Origin: Comamonas odontotermitis
GTDB taxonomy: Bacteria; Pseudomonadota; Gammaproteobacteria; Burkholderiales; Burkholderiaceae_C
Direction: 5' to 3'
Length of the DNA: 64,000 bases
Assembly (NCBI RefSeq): GCF_020080045.1
Contig: NZ_CP083451.1
Location: 2,294,001-2,358,000, forward strand
Both the position numbers and the translations under genes were made by a program. The notes under the pieces were generated by a model. The model worked only from the letters and a program-made list of their open reading frames with translations, made no database searches and was not told the origin of the DNA. Shown in pieces: positions 43,592-52,062 of the stretch. The first letter of the stretch is position 1; the number at the start of each line of letters is the position of its first letter.

Positions 43592-44791
43592 CTAGCGCTT
43601 GTTGCGAATCGGCACGTTCATATCTTCAGGGGTGATCTCTCGCACCAGCTCTGGCACGCCCCATGCGAAGGCAGGGTCCACCTTGATCTTGAAGTGGTAC
43701 ATGCTTTGCATGGCCTGATGATCTTCCTTGCGGAAGGTCATCAGGCCCTTGGGCGTATCAAAGCTCATGCCTTCCATGGTCTTGATGAGCTTGTTGGTGC
43801 CTGTGTCGCCGTTGGTGGTCTTGAGCGCTGTCACCAGGGCCATCGCGGCGCTGAAGCCGCCCGCGGTAAAAAAGTCTGGCGGCGCCTTGAACTGCTTGTA
43901 GTGCGCTGACACCATGGCCTCATTCACCGGGTTCTTGGGAATGCCAAAGTAATAGTAGGTGGCGCCTTCCATGCCGGGGAAGTTTTTGTAGCTAGCCATG
44001 GCGGGCAGGATGTTACCGCCGGTGAACACCTCAATGTTGAAGCGCTTTTTTAAATCTTGTGCGGCCAGCGCATTAAAAGGCGGCGTGCCGCCAGCCCAGA
44101 TCACCTCAATCGCCTTACGGCCGGGCTTGTCCTTGAGCGCATCAGCCACGCGCTGGATGCCAGCAGTGAAGTCAGTAGTGTTCTGCGGCAGGTATTCCTC
44201 GTGCACGATCTTTGCGTGCTTGAGCGCATCCTTGAAGGCTTTTACGCCATCGCGGCCAAAGGCGTAGTCCTGTGCCAACGTGGCCACTGAGACACCGTCC
44301 TTGTCCATCGCCACTGCGTTGCTGATGGCGTCCTGGCTGCTATTGCGGCCAGTGCGAAAGATGTACTTGTTCCACTTATCGCCCGTGATCGCGTCGGCCA
44401 CGGCGGGCTCCACCAGCAGGATTTTCTTGTATTCCTCCGCAACCGGCAACAGCGCCAGCGCCACGCCCGATGAGGTGGGGCCGACGGCAATATCGGCCTT
44501 GTCGTCTGAATAGGCCGCCGCCAGCAGGTTCTTGCCCATGTCGGGCTTTCCTTGGTCGTCTTTTTCGAGGACAACAATCTTCTTGCCACCCACGACCATG
44601 GTACCGCCAGTGGCGTATTCCAGTCCCATCATCAGGCCTGCTTGGGTTTGCTTGCCGTAGGCTTCTAGTGGGCCGGTTTTGCTGTAGACGTGGGCGATGC
44701 GGATTTCACCAGACTGGCTGAATGCCGGAGTGCTGAGAGTGGTGAGAGTGGTGGCCAGGGCGGCCATGCCGACCAGTGTACGACGCAGCAT
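43592..44791 (-). CDS. LivK-type periplasmic substrate-binding protein (PHB island)
   Basis: 399 residues. Signal peptide MLRRTLVGMAALATTLTTLS ending PAFSQ; mature part starts SGEIRIAHVYSKTGPLEAYGKQTQAGLMMG, typical of Peripla_BP_6 proteins. First gene of the operon, directly behind a -24/-12 promoter. Divergent from amino-acid LivK by the long ADIAVGPTSSGVALALLPVAEEYKKILLVEPAVADA segment, so a carboxylate ligand such as 3-hydroxybutyrate is plausible but unproven. Confidence 0.88.
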   Translation of the reverse strand: MLRRTLVGMAALATTLTTLSTPAFSQSGEIRIAHVYSKTGPLEAYGKQTQAGLMMGLEYATGGTMVVGGKKIVVLEKDDQGKPDMGKNLLAAAYSDDKADIAVGPTSSGVALALLPVAEEYKKILLVEPAVADAITGDKWNKYIFRTGRNSSQDAISNAVAMDKDGVSVATLAQDYAFGRDGVKAFKDALKHAKIVHEEYLPQNTTDFTAGIQRVADALKDKPGRKAIEVIWAGGTPPFNALAAQDLKKRFNIEVFTGGNILPAMASYKNFPGMEGATYYYFGIPKNPVNEAMVSAHYKQFKAPPDFFTAGGFSAAMALVTALKTTNGDTGTNKLIKTMEGMSFDTPKGLMTFRKEDHQAMQSMYHFKIKVDPAFAWGVPELVREITPEDMNVPIRNKR

Positions 44792-44821
44792 GTGATGTCT
44801 CCTATTGTAATACCCTTGTAC

Positions 44822-44837
44822 TGCACAGTTCGTGCCA
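44822..44837 (-). promoter_or_regulatory. Sigma-54 (-24/-12) promoter of the importer/depolymerase operon
   Basis: Read leftward it is TGGCACGAACTGTGCA, one base off the consensus TGGCACG-N4-TTGCA with the GG and GC at the right spacing. It lies about 31 bases before the solute-binding-protein ATG and next to an AAA+ sigma-54 activator gene. Confidence 0.85.
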
Positions 44838-44886
44838 CTTTATAAACCATTGATTTTTAAAGAAATTTATATATCAAATTCATATC

Positions 44887-44925
44887 GTCTAAAATTTAGA
44901 CAAAATTATTGTTTAAATATTAGAC
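44887..44925. promoter_or_regulatory. Upstream activator sites for the -24/-12 promoter
   Basis: A perfect palindrome GTCTAAAATTTAGAC (44887-44901) and a second imperfect copy GTTTAAATATTAGAC (44911-44925), centred 24 bases apart and 50-90 bases upstream of the promoter. This fits dimer sites for the Fis-type domain of the adjacent activator. Confidence 0.65.
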
Positions 44926-44938
44926 ATATGCCTGACAT

Positions 44939-46447
44939 TTATTCAGGGTTTTCCAGTCTCCCATAGAGGGTGGCCCGCGAAATGCCGAGTTGCCTGGCTG
45001 CAGCTAATTTGTTGCCGCCATGGGCAGTCAGAGCCGCCTTAATGACTCGACGCTCCAGCTCCGCAACTTGAACGGCCAGAGGACGCAGCAGGTTTTGCGG
45101 GTCTGAGCTCCCTCCATGCCCATCAATATTCTGCTCAGGAGCGACAGGCTCCACTCCAGCCTCGCGCAAAATGACAGTGAGCTGCATTGCATCGATGGAC
45201 AAGGAGTCGCAGCGCATGACAGCCTGCTCCAATACATTGCGCAGTTCTCGGATGTTGCCGCGCCATGTTTGGCTCGCGAGCAACGCCATCGCATCAGGCA
45301 ACAGCTCGGGCGGTGCAGTGCCATTGCGTAGCGCTAGGTCTTCGCACAGCACCTCAATTAGCGCAGGAATGTCACTGCGCCGTTCACGCAGCGCCGGAAC
45401 GCGCACGGGTAATACATGCAGACGGTAGAACAAATCCTCGCGAAAGCGTCCCTCGCGCACCAACGCAGGCAGATCACGTGAGGTTGCCGCCACCACACGC
45501 ACGTTGAACGGCACGAGCCTGTTACTACCCAAAGGCTCTATCTCGCCCTCTTGCAGCGCGCGAAGCAGCTTGGCCTGAAGGCTTGGCGGCATGTCACCGA
45601 TCTCGTCAAGAAACAGCGTTCCACCGTCGGCCAGCTTGAACTTGCCATCGCGCCCCTTACGGTCCGCCCCCGTATAGGCCCCGGGTACCACGCCGAAGAA
45701 CTCGGCCTCCAGCAGCGTGTCGGGAACGGCGGCGATGTTCACACTGACGAAGGGACCACTTGCGCGACTCGACGCCGCGTGGATAGCATGTGCAAGCAGC
45801 TCCTTGCCTGTGCCCGTTTCACCCAATAGCAGCACAGGACTAGACGACTGAGCCGCTCGCCGCGCCCTGCGCTTAACCTCGACTGCCGCAGGGCTAGAAC
45901 CCACGAAGCTCGCAAACGTGTATTTGGCACGCCGCTCACCTCCACCCACAATACCAGCCTTGGAGCGCTCGCGCTGTGCAGCCAGTTCACGCCGAGCATC
46001 GTCTAGATCGCGCTGCAACAGCGCAAACTTGCCGATAAGCGGTTGCAGTGTAGTCTCTGGGTGATCAAACAATACAATACCAATAGCGCCGATTACCCGG
46101 TCAACATCATCACGCAGTGGAATGCGGCTCACCACAAAGGTGCCGGCCTTGTTGGTCAGCAGATCGATGAGCACAGGCTGGCCAGTTTCAAGCACACGGC
46201 GCATCTGTGTATTGGGGATTACCTCCTCGACCATGCGACCCACGAACTGATTCACCGAACCCACACCCAAATCGGGAAGAAAGCGGCGGTAGCCCTCATT
46301 CACCCAAACGACACGCCCCGCCTTATCCACGAGAAACATCCCCTGACTTATGTTGGAGAACAAGTGGAACATGGAGCGCGCAGCTAGCTCCAAAATGCCC
46401 TGGGCATCGAGCGGTAAGGCGGGCATTTCGTCGGCGTGCAGGGTCAT
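44939..46447 (-). CDS. Sigma-54-dependent transcriptional activator 1 (PAS-AAA+-Fis)
   Basis: 502 residues. An N-terminal PAS domain (about 20-130: LFSNISQGMFLVDKAGRVVWVNEGYRRFLP) senses a signal. The AAA+ domain follows, with Walker A GETGTGKE, GAYTGA in place of GAFTGA, Walker B GGTLFLDEIGD and the arginine-finger region REDLFYRL. It ends in a Fis-type HTH (LTAHGGNKLAAARQLGISRATLYGRL). It lies immediately upstream of the importer/PHB depolymerase operon and its sigma-54 promoter, which it most likely activates. Confidence 0.9.
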   Translation of the reverse strand: MTLHADEMPALPLDAQGILELAARSMFHLFSNISQGMFLVDKAGRVVWVNEGYRRFLPDLGVGSVNQFVGRMVEEVIPNTQMRRVLETGQPVLIDLLTNKAGTFVVSRIPLRDDVDRVIGAIGIVLFDHPETTLQPLIGKFALLQRDLDDARRELAAQRERSKAGIVGGGERRAKYTFASFVGSSPAAVEVKRRARRAAQSSSPVLLLGETGTGKELLAHAIHAASSRASGPFVSVNIAAVPDTLLEAEFFGVVPGAYTGADRKGRDGKFKLADGGTLFLDEIGDMPPSLQAKLLRALQEGEIEPLGSNRLVPFNVRVVAATSRDLPALVREGRFREDLFYRLHVLPVRVPALRERRSDIPALIEVLCEDLALRNGTAPPELLPDAMALLASQTWRGNIRELRNVLEQAVMRCDSLSIDAMQLTVILREAGVEPVAPEQNIDGHGGSSDPQNLLRPLAVQVAELERRVIKAALTAHGGNKLAAARQLGISRATLYGRLENPE

Positions 46448-46538
46448 ACCGCCATCGTAGCATTCATGAATCTTTTAGATCAGGATCATCTACGCCTGAC
46501 TCCATGAGCCTATTGCCCAACTGCTGCTGCACCCTGCT

Positions 46539-48047
46539 CTACAACAGCTCAGACTGGTGATTGATGAGGCCCGAGCTTTTATGTGCGCTCAACTTCTTGT
46601 AAAAAGAGGCCCGGCTGATGCCTATGCTGGCGGCAGCACTAGCGACATTGTCGGCGTTCGAATGGAGCGCATGAACCAAGTATTGAGCCTCGAACTGCGC
46701 CATGGCCCGGGCGTAGTCCAACTGTTGTAGAGGACGTACTGCCGCTCCATTTGGTTTTGCAGGCTCATCCGAAGGTGCTAGTGCAGGTGCTACGGGCACA
46801 CCCAGCAAGGAGGATATCTCACCGCCATCCACCTCACCACTATCGTGCGTCACCACCAACCGCTCAAGAGTGTTGCGCAACTGGCGCACATTCCCCGGCC
46901 ACTGATATTCACCAAGCAACTTGAGCGCGGCTTCGGTCAGCACCGGTACATCGCACTCCACCTTTGAGCAAATTTCCTCAAGCAGCACATAGACCAGAGG
47001 CAACAGATCGGGTTGGCGTTGCCGCAATGGCGGCAATTGGATGGGGAGCACGTTCAACCGATAGTAGAGATCAGCACGGAACTTCCCCGCCTCCACCAAT
47101 GCCAGCAAATCAGCTGAAGTCGCCGCAATGATTCTCACGTCAACACTGATGACCCGGTTAGAACCTATGGGTTCGATCTCTTGCTCCTGGATGGCTCTCA
47201 GCAGTTTGCTTTGCAGCATAAGTGGCATCTCGCCAATCTCATCCAAAAAGAGGGTTCCACGATGTGCTAGCTCAAATTTGCCCTTGCGCCCCTTGCGATC
47301 TACCCCTGTGTAAGCGCCAGGATCTGCACCGAAGAATTCAACCTCGAGTAGCGTATCCGGGATAGCCGCGACATTTACGCTCACTAGTGGTCCAGCGGAG
47401 CGGGAGGAGGCTGCATGGATCGCGTGGGTCAAAAGCTCCTTGCCGGTTCCGGTCTCGCCCAAAAGCAGCGTAGGAGCCCCAGACTGAGCAGCAAGGCGCG
47501 CCAACCGCTTGACCTCCAGTGTTGCAGAGCAGTTTCCTACAAAACTTGCGAAGGTGTGCTTGGCACGACGCGTTTGTTCTAGTGTGCGACGCGCACTGGC
47601 CAATTCCTCTTTCGCCCGGGAGTAGTGTGCAAGTATGGGCGTAAGCGTCTTGAGTTCATCAAATAAGGCAAAGCCGACGGCTCCGACAGTAGCACCTGTG
47701 TTGTCCCTAATAGGAAGACGGATCACGACCATGGGATCCTGCTGAGTCTCCAGAACATCAAGCAAGATGGGCTTGCCAGTTTCCACCACATCCCGCAGCA
47801 AGCTGTTGGGAACTACTTTTTCACAGTCCAGACCTATCGCCGCTTGAGGTTCGTCAAAACCAAAGCGTGCAGCATAACGCTTGTTGATCCATACCACGCG
47901 CGCCTGCGCATCCACGACGATCGTGCCCTCGCTGAAATTCTCAAATGTTCGAAATAGGGACTCCATGGCGCGTCGAGCCACAAAATCGTAGTTCGTTAGC
48001 ACGTCGAGGTCCTGTGCGCGAAGCGGGTCTTGTTGTACTGTCTCCAT
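46539..48047 (-). CDS. Sigma-54-dependent transcriptional activator 2 (PAS-AAA+-Fis)
   Basis: 502 residues and clearly a paralogue of activator 1. PAS domain (LFRTFENFSEGTIVVDAQARVVWINKRYAARFG), Walker A GETGTGKE, loop GAYTGV, Walker B RGTLFLDEIGE, Fis-type HTH (HSNADNVASAAASIGISRASFYKKL). The GAFTGA loop ends in Val rather than Ala, a change in the sigma-54 contact loop. The start METVQQDPL at 48047 was chosen over a 37-codon extension that runs through the operator repeats. Divergent from the permease/dehydrogenase operon, which it probably controls, along with itself. Confidence 0.9.
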   Translation of the reverse strand: METVQQDPLRAQDLDVLTNYDFVARRAMESLFRTFENFSEGTIVVDAQARVVWINKRYAARFGFDEPQAAIGLDCEKVVPNSLLRDVVETGKPILLDVLETQQDPMVVIRLPIRDNTGATVGAVGFALFDELKTLTPILAHYSRAKEELASARRTLEQTRRAKHTFASFVGNCSATLEVKRLARLAAQSGAPTLLLGETGTGKELLTHAIHAASSRSAGPLVSVNVAAIPDTLLEVEFFGADPGAYTGVDRKGRKGKFELAHRGTLFLDEIGEMPLMLQSKLLRAIQEQEIEPIGSNRVISVDVRIIAATSADLLALVEAGKFRADLYYRLNVLPIQLPPLRQRQPDLLPLVYVLLEEICSKVECDVPVLTEAALKLLGEYQWPGNVRQLRNTLERLVVTHDSGEVDGGEISSLLGVPVAPALAPSDEPAKPNGAAVRPLQQLDYARAMAQFEAQYLVHALHSNADNVASAAASIGISRASFYKKLSAHKSSGLINHQSELL

Positions 48048-48106
48048 TTCGAGAAATATATCAAATTCGAGACAAACTGCAAGAGAATTTTCTCCATTTC
48101 GAGAAA
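48041..48106. promoter_or_regulatory. Operator/UAS repeats for activator 2
   Basis: TCTCCATTTCGAGAAA occurs at 48041-48056 and again at 48091-48106, exactly 50 bases apart. Each contains the inverted repeat TTTC-GA-GAAA. A third partial site (TTCGAGA) is at 48066-48072. They lie 52-117 bases upstream of the -24/-12 promoter and overlap the activator 2 start, implying activation of the operon and autocontrol. Confidence 0.7.
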
Positions 48107-48157
48107 AATTGAAAAGAGACTGAGCAAGTCCGAGAGTGGGAGAGCAGCAAAGCCACA

Positions 48158-48173
48158 TGGCATGGTTGTTGCA
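48158..48173 (+). promoter_or_regulatory. Sigma-54 (-24/-12) promoter of the permease/dehydrogenase operon
   Basis: TGGCATGGTTGTTGCA matches TGGCACG-N4-TTGCA at all key positions but one. It lies 68 bases before the permease ATG. Confidence 0.85.
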
Positions 48174-48240
48174 GCAAATGCGCTATCGCCTGCGGATTGT
48201 TTCGACATGCGAGGCCCATAAAAACTTTCTCGGAGACCGA

Positions 48241-49632
48241 ATGTCGTTAGTTATCGTTGTTGCAGCACTTGCTTTCCTAATGTTCGCCGCCTACCGAGGC
48301 TACAGCGTCATCCTGTTTGCCCCCCTAGCCGCCCTTGGCGCCGTTCTACTCACCGATCCCTCCGCGGTCGCCCCAGTGTTCACCGGTATCTTCATGGAGA
48401 AGTTGGTCGGGTTTCTGAAGCTCTACTTCCCTGTATTTCTGCTGGGTGCAGTGTTTGGCAAAGTCATTGAGCTTTCAGGATACTCCCGTGCGATTGTGGC
48501 AGCAGCCATCCGTTACATCGGCAGCTCACATGCGAATGCCGTCATTGTGGCGGTCTGTGCATTGCTGACTTATGGCGGGGTTTCACTGTTTGTAGTGGTG
48601 TTTGCCGTTTACCCATTTGCCGCGGAGCTCTATCGCCAAAGCAATATACCCAAGCGCCTCATGCCTGGAGCTATAGCGCTCGGTGCCTTCTCGTTCACAA
48701 TGGACTCACTGCCAGGAACGCCACAGATCCAGAACATCATCCCGACCACATTCTTCAATACAACCTCATGGGCTGCACCAGTGCTTGGGATTATTGGAGC
48801 GGCATTCATCATTTGCGTAGGCCTGTCTTATTTGGAATGGCGCCGACGCGATGCCGTCAAGCGAGGTGAAGGTTATGGGGCTTCGCTTATCTTTGAGTCA
48901 GAGCCAGTTCACACAACATCTTTACCAAACCCACTGCTGGCGATTGCACCCTTGTTGCTGGTTGGAGTCTCCAACTTTGCACTGACTAGACTCATTCCAA
49001 TGTGGTATGGCACCCAAAGTAGTGCCGCTCTGCCTGGGATGGCCAAACCGGTCACGATCCCGACTGCTTCAGTGGTTGCGATCTGGGCAGTAGAAGGAGC
49101 GTTACTGCTGGGGATTGCGTTTGTTTTGTTGACGGCTTTCGGAACTGTGCGTGAGCGTTTTTCCGAAGGAACAAAGACTGCCGTTAGCGGAGCGCTTCTC
49201 GCATCCCTGAACACAGCATCCGAATATGGATTTGGAGGAGTGATTGCAGTATTGCCAGGGTTTCTTGTTGTCAGCGATTTTCTCAAGAGCGTTCCTGATC
49301 CATTGATCAATGCTGCAGTTTCGGTCAGCTCACTTGCGGGCATCACTGGATCAGCATCCGGAGGTATGAGCATCGCCCTTGCAGCAATGGGCGATACCTT
49401 TATCCACGGTGCACAAACTGCAGGCATCCCATTGGACGTCTTGCACCGGGTGGTTTCAATGGCAAGCGGCGGCATGGACACCCTGCCCCATAACGGAGCC
49501 GTCATCACACTACTGGCTGTAACTGGGCTGACGCACCGAGAATCATATCGAGACATCTTTGCCGTTACCATTATTAAAACACTTGCCGTGTTCTTTGTGA
49601 TCGCAGTTTTCTATACGACGGGTCTTATCTAG
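48241..49632 (+). CDS. GntP-family permease, probable 3-hydroxybutyrate transporter
   Basis: 463 residues with about twelve membrane segments. GntP features include the segment FLKLYFPVFLLGAVFGKVIELSGYSRAIV, the GALLASLNTASEYGFGGVIAVLPGF region and SVSSLAGITGSASGGMSIALAAMG. The start MSLVIVVAAL at 48241 has CGGAGA upstream; a longer frame crosses the promoter. Co-transcribed with 3-hydroxybutyrate dehydrogenase behind a sigma-54 promoter, so 3-hydroxybutyrate or a related hydroxy-acid is the likely substrate (inference). Confidence 0.88.
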   Translation: MSLVIVVAALAFLMFAAYRGYSVILFAPLAALGAVLLTDPSAVAPVFTGIFMEKLVGFLKLYFPVFLLGAVFGKVIELSGYSRAIVAAAIRYIGSSHANAVIVAVCALLTYGGVSLFVVVFAVYPFAAELYRQSNIPKRLMPGAIALGAFSFTMDSLPGTPQIQNIIPTTFFNTTSWAAPVLGIIGAAFIICVGLSYLEWRRRDAVKRGEGYGASLIFESEPVHTTSLPNPLLAIAPLLLVGVSNFALTRLIPMWYGTQSSAALPGMAKPVTIPTASVVAIWAVEGALLLGIAFVLLTAFGTVRERFSEGTKTAVSGALLASLNTASEYGFGGVIAVLPGFLVVSDFLKSVPDPLINAAVSVSSLAGITGSASGGMSIALAAMGDTFIHGAQTAGIPLDVLHRVVSMASGGMDTLPHNGAVITLLAVTGLTHRESYRDIFAVTIIKTLAVFFVIAVFYTTGLI

Positions 49633-49696
49633 ACTTATTTTAATAAGGTTTACATCGTCCTATGCGAGACGACTATAGTACTCACCGAAAGAATCT

Positions 49697-50473
49697 ATGA
49701 AAATTTTGACTGGAAAAACTGCCTTAGTAACAGGTTCCACGAGTGGCATTGGCCTCGGGATTGCAAAAGCATTAGCACAAGCAGGCGCAAATATCGTTCT
49801 CAATGGGTTTGGCGATGCTGATTCAGCCCTTGCAGATATTCTAGCAACCGGTGTACAGACTATGCACCACCCGGCTGACATGCGTAGTCTTCGAGAAATA
49901 GAATCCATGTTCACTGCAGCCAAGGCAAAATTTGAGATGGTGGATATTTTGGTAAATAATGCAGGAATCCAACATGTCGCACCAATTGAGTCCTTCGATC
50001 CTCAGAAATGGGATGACATCATTTCCATTAATCTGAGCTCAAGCTTTCACACCACTCGGCATGCACTGCCTGACATGCTCGCGCGCAACAGTGGCCGCAT
50101 TATTAATATTGCTTCAGTACATGGGCTGGTTGGATCCGCTGGAAAGTCTGCTTATGTGGCAGCCAAGCATGGATTAGTTGGCCTCACAAAAGTAACCGCC
50201 TTAGAAACTACTAAAACCGGAGTGACCTGCAATGCCATTTGTCCCGGCTTCGTTCTGACACCCTTAGTACAAAAACAAATCATCGACCTGGCAAACGCAG
50301 AACACATCTCCCTAGACGAGGCTCAAGCACGTTTACTGGGAGAAAAGCAGCCCTCCGGTCGCTTTGTCACACCGGAAGAGCTAGGAAATATCGCGCTAAT
50401 GCTTTGCTCACCCTTGGCAGCGGAGATGCGAGGTACCACCATAGTTGCAGATGGCGGTTGGACGGCCCAGTAA
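49697..50473 (+). CDS. bdhA: 3-hydroxybutyrate dehydrogenase
   Basis: 258-residue short-chain dehydrogenase. NAD-binding TGSTSGIG at 12-19, NNAG at 87-90, catalytic Ser140, Tyr153 and Lys157 in NIASVHGLVGSAGKSAYVAAKHG. The sequence after the active site (VTCNAICPGFVLTPLVQKQIIDLA and LLGEKQPSGRFVTPEELG) is characteristic of D-3-hydroxybutyrate dehydrogenases. It converts the monomer of PHB to acetoacetate. Second gene of the sigma-54-controlled operon, 64 bases after the permease. Confidence 0.92.
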   Translation: MKILTGKTALVTGSTSGIGLGIAKALAQAGANIVLNGFGDADSALADILATGVQTMHHPADMRSLREIESMFTAAKAKFEMVDILVNNAGIQHVAPIESFDPQKWDDIISINLSSSFHTTRHALPDMLARNSGRIINIASVHGLVGSAGKSAYVAAKHGLVGLTKVTALETTKTGVTCNAICPGFVLTPLVQKQIIDLANAEHISLDEAQARLLGEKQPSGRFVTPEELGNIALMLCSPLAAEMRGTTIVADGGWTAQ

Positions 50474-50542
50474 AACACAGATTTTTGGCGGCATGTAGCA
50501 GCAACGATATTATTTTTTATTAACCTTTAGAAATATTTAATC

Positions 50543-50959
50543 ATGACAGTTCAAGAAAACACCTTTTCCCATATCAAACCCAGTGATACTCCCTTTACAA
50601 GTGGCGGATTACGTGATTTCTTCATCTACCGTGATCTGGGCATCGCCAATGCCACTGGCGGTAAAGTGGTAGCCCATCTTGTGCGAGCAAATAGTGCCCC
50701 CGAAGCAGGAACTGGTTGGCATACCCATGGAGCAGATTTCCATATTGTCTATATGCTCAAAGGCTGGGCAAAATTCATGTACGAAGATAAAGAGACATTG
50801 GTTGAGGCCGGCGACTGCGTACATCAACGTCCCGGCATCAGGCATTTTCTTTTCGACTATTCGCCAGATATGGAGTACTTAGAAGTAGTTGGACCAGCAG
50901 ACTTCACCAGCATAGACACAGAGGGCCCCTGCGCTGTTCCCGAGCCTGCCAAGTGGTAA
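50543..50959 (+). CDS. Cupin-domain protein
   Basis: 138 residues forming a single cupin barrel. The metal-binding motif 1 is GTGWHTHGADFHIVYMLKGW (His60, His62, His67) with motif 2 at PGIRHFLFDYSPD (His101). Third gene of the permease/dehydrogenase operon, with a 69-base gap. Its role in hydroxybutyrate metabolism is unknown; small cupins of this type may be isomerases, dioxygenases or sensors. Confidence 0.82.
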   Translation: MTVQENTFSHIKPSDTPFTSGGLRDFFIYRDLGIANATGGKVVAHLVRANSAPEAGTGWHTHGADFHIVYMLKGWAKFMYEDKETLVEAGDCVHQRPGIRHFLFDYSPDMEYLEVVGPADFTSIDTEGPCAVPEPAKW

Positions 50960-51102
50960 ATTTTTTAGCCATAGCGGTTTCAAATCTGAAGTGAACCCCT
51001 CCCTGGGGCGTAGTCAGGTTGGCATGGAAATCACACACGCGATACACGTGTACGCGCAGTCTTGTCAAATACGCTCTTAGAAAAATTTCAACTCAGTCAA
51101 TA

Positions 51103-52002
51103 ATGAAGAGTCTACGAGTCAATTTGTACGATGCATTTGCCTGCGAATTGCACGGCGGCAATGTGGCCGGGGTTGTCTATTGTGAGGCCCCTCTGGCCAC
51201 CCGACTGATGCAGCACCTAGCCGCAGAACTGGCAGCACCGACCACTGGCTTCGTTTCGCGGGAGTCAAACGGCTGGCGCATTAGGTTTTTCACGCCGAGC
51301 CAGGAGATTGACATGTGCGGCCACGTCACAGTCGCGGTGTTCTCATCCCTGGTTGATGATGGCCTGCTGCCGGTCGACCAAGCAACCCGCACCTACGCGT
51401 TCACGAAGGCCGGACGTATGGATATCGTAATCGCGGTGGATGGGCCGCGCCCGATGATCGAGTTAAAGCAGCTGCCGCCGAGGTTTCGCGATGTGCACAT
51501 CAACAAAGATCAGATGGCATCACTGCTAGGGCTCGCAATCGACCGATTGCACCCGTCGCTGCCGCTTGAAGTGGTATCCACAGGGCTGAGCCATTTAGTA
51601 GTACCCGTTGTACACGTTGAGGCACTGCGGGAGCTTAAACCGAAGAATGAAGCCTTGGCCTGCCTCAGCAGGGAACTCGGTGTGGACACAGTCCCAGTCG
51701 TAGCGTTCAACGGCCTACCAGTGTCCGTGATGGCGAGATCTCGCGACCTTTGCCCCGGCATCGGCAATGCGGAAGAGCCCGCGTCCGGCACGACTAATGG
51801 TGCATTGGCTTGCTACATGGCAAAGCACGGGCTGCGCGACAACTCTAGCTCGATAGGATGCGCTGAGCAAGGGGTCGAGATGGGGCGCTACAGCCTGATC
51901 GAAAGTAAGCTTCTCTTCGATGCTCACGGATTGGTAATGGGCGTTTCGGTGCGCGGCCAGGCACTACTTTCGTTGACTGGATTGCTGCATCTACCCCAAT
52001 GA
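51103..52002 (+). CDS. PhzF-family isomerase/epimerase-like protein
   Basis: 299 residues. PhzF layout: MKSLRVNLYDAFACELHGGNVAGVV, then RIRFFTPSQEIDMCGHVTVAVF and a C-terminal GQAL-type strand. In PhzF the catalytic Glu sits in an SETTF-like motif; here the matching place reads LAAPTTGFV, so the Glu seems to be absent. Activity is therefore doubtful or altered. The ATG at 51103 was chosen because it begins the conserved domain. It lies between the 3-hydroxybutyrate operon and the IclR cluster, and converges on the iclR-type gene. Confidence 0.8.
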   Translation: MKSLRVNLYDAFACELHGGNVAGVVYCEAPLATRLMQHLAAELAAPTTGFVSRESNGWRIRFFTPSQEIDMCGHVTVAVFSSLVDDGLLPVDQATRTYAFTKAGRMDIVIAVDGPRPMIELKQLPPRFRDVHINKDQMASLLGLAIDRLHPSLPLEVVSTGLSHLVVPVVHVEALRELKPKNEALACLSRELGVDTVPVVAFNGLPVSVMARSRDLCPGIGNAEEPASGTTNGALACYMAKHGLRDNSSSIGCAEQGVEMGRYSLIESKLLFDAHGLVMGVSVRGQALLSLTGLLHLPQ

Positions 52003-52062
52003 AGTTGCCTCAGGCCCGCTACGACGATCCCAATTCCATATCTATTGAGTTCGTCTACCTGA

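Noticed and set aside
47996..48208. Upstream extensions of activator 2 and the GntP permease
   Set aside because: They cross the operator repeats and the -24/-12 promoter, and the shorter starts have better ribosome-binding sites.
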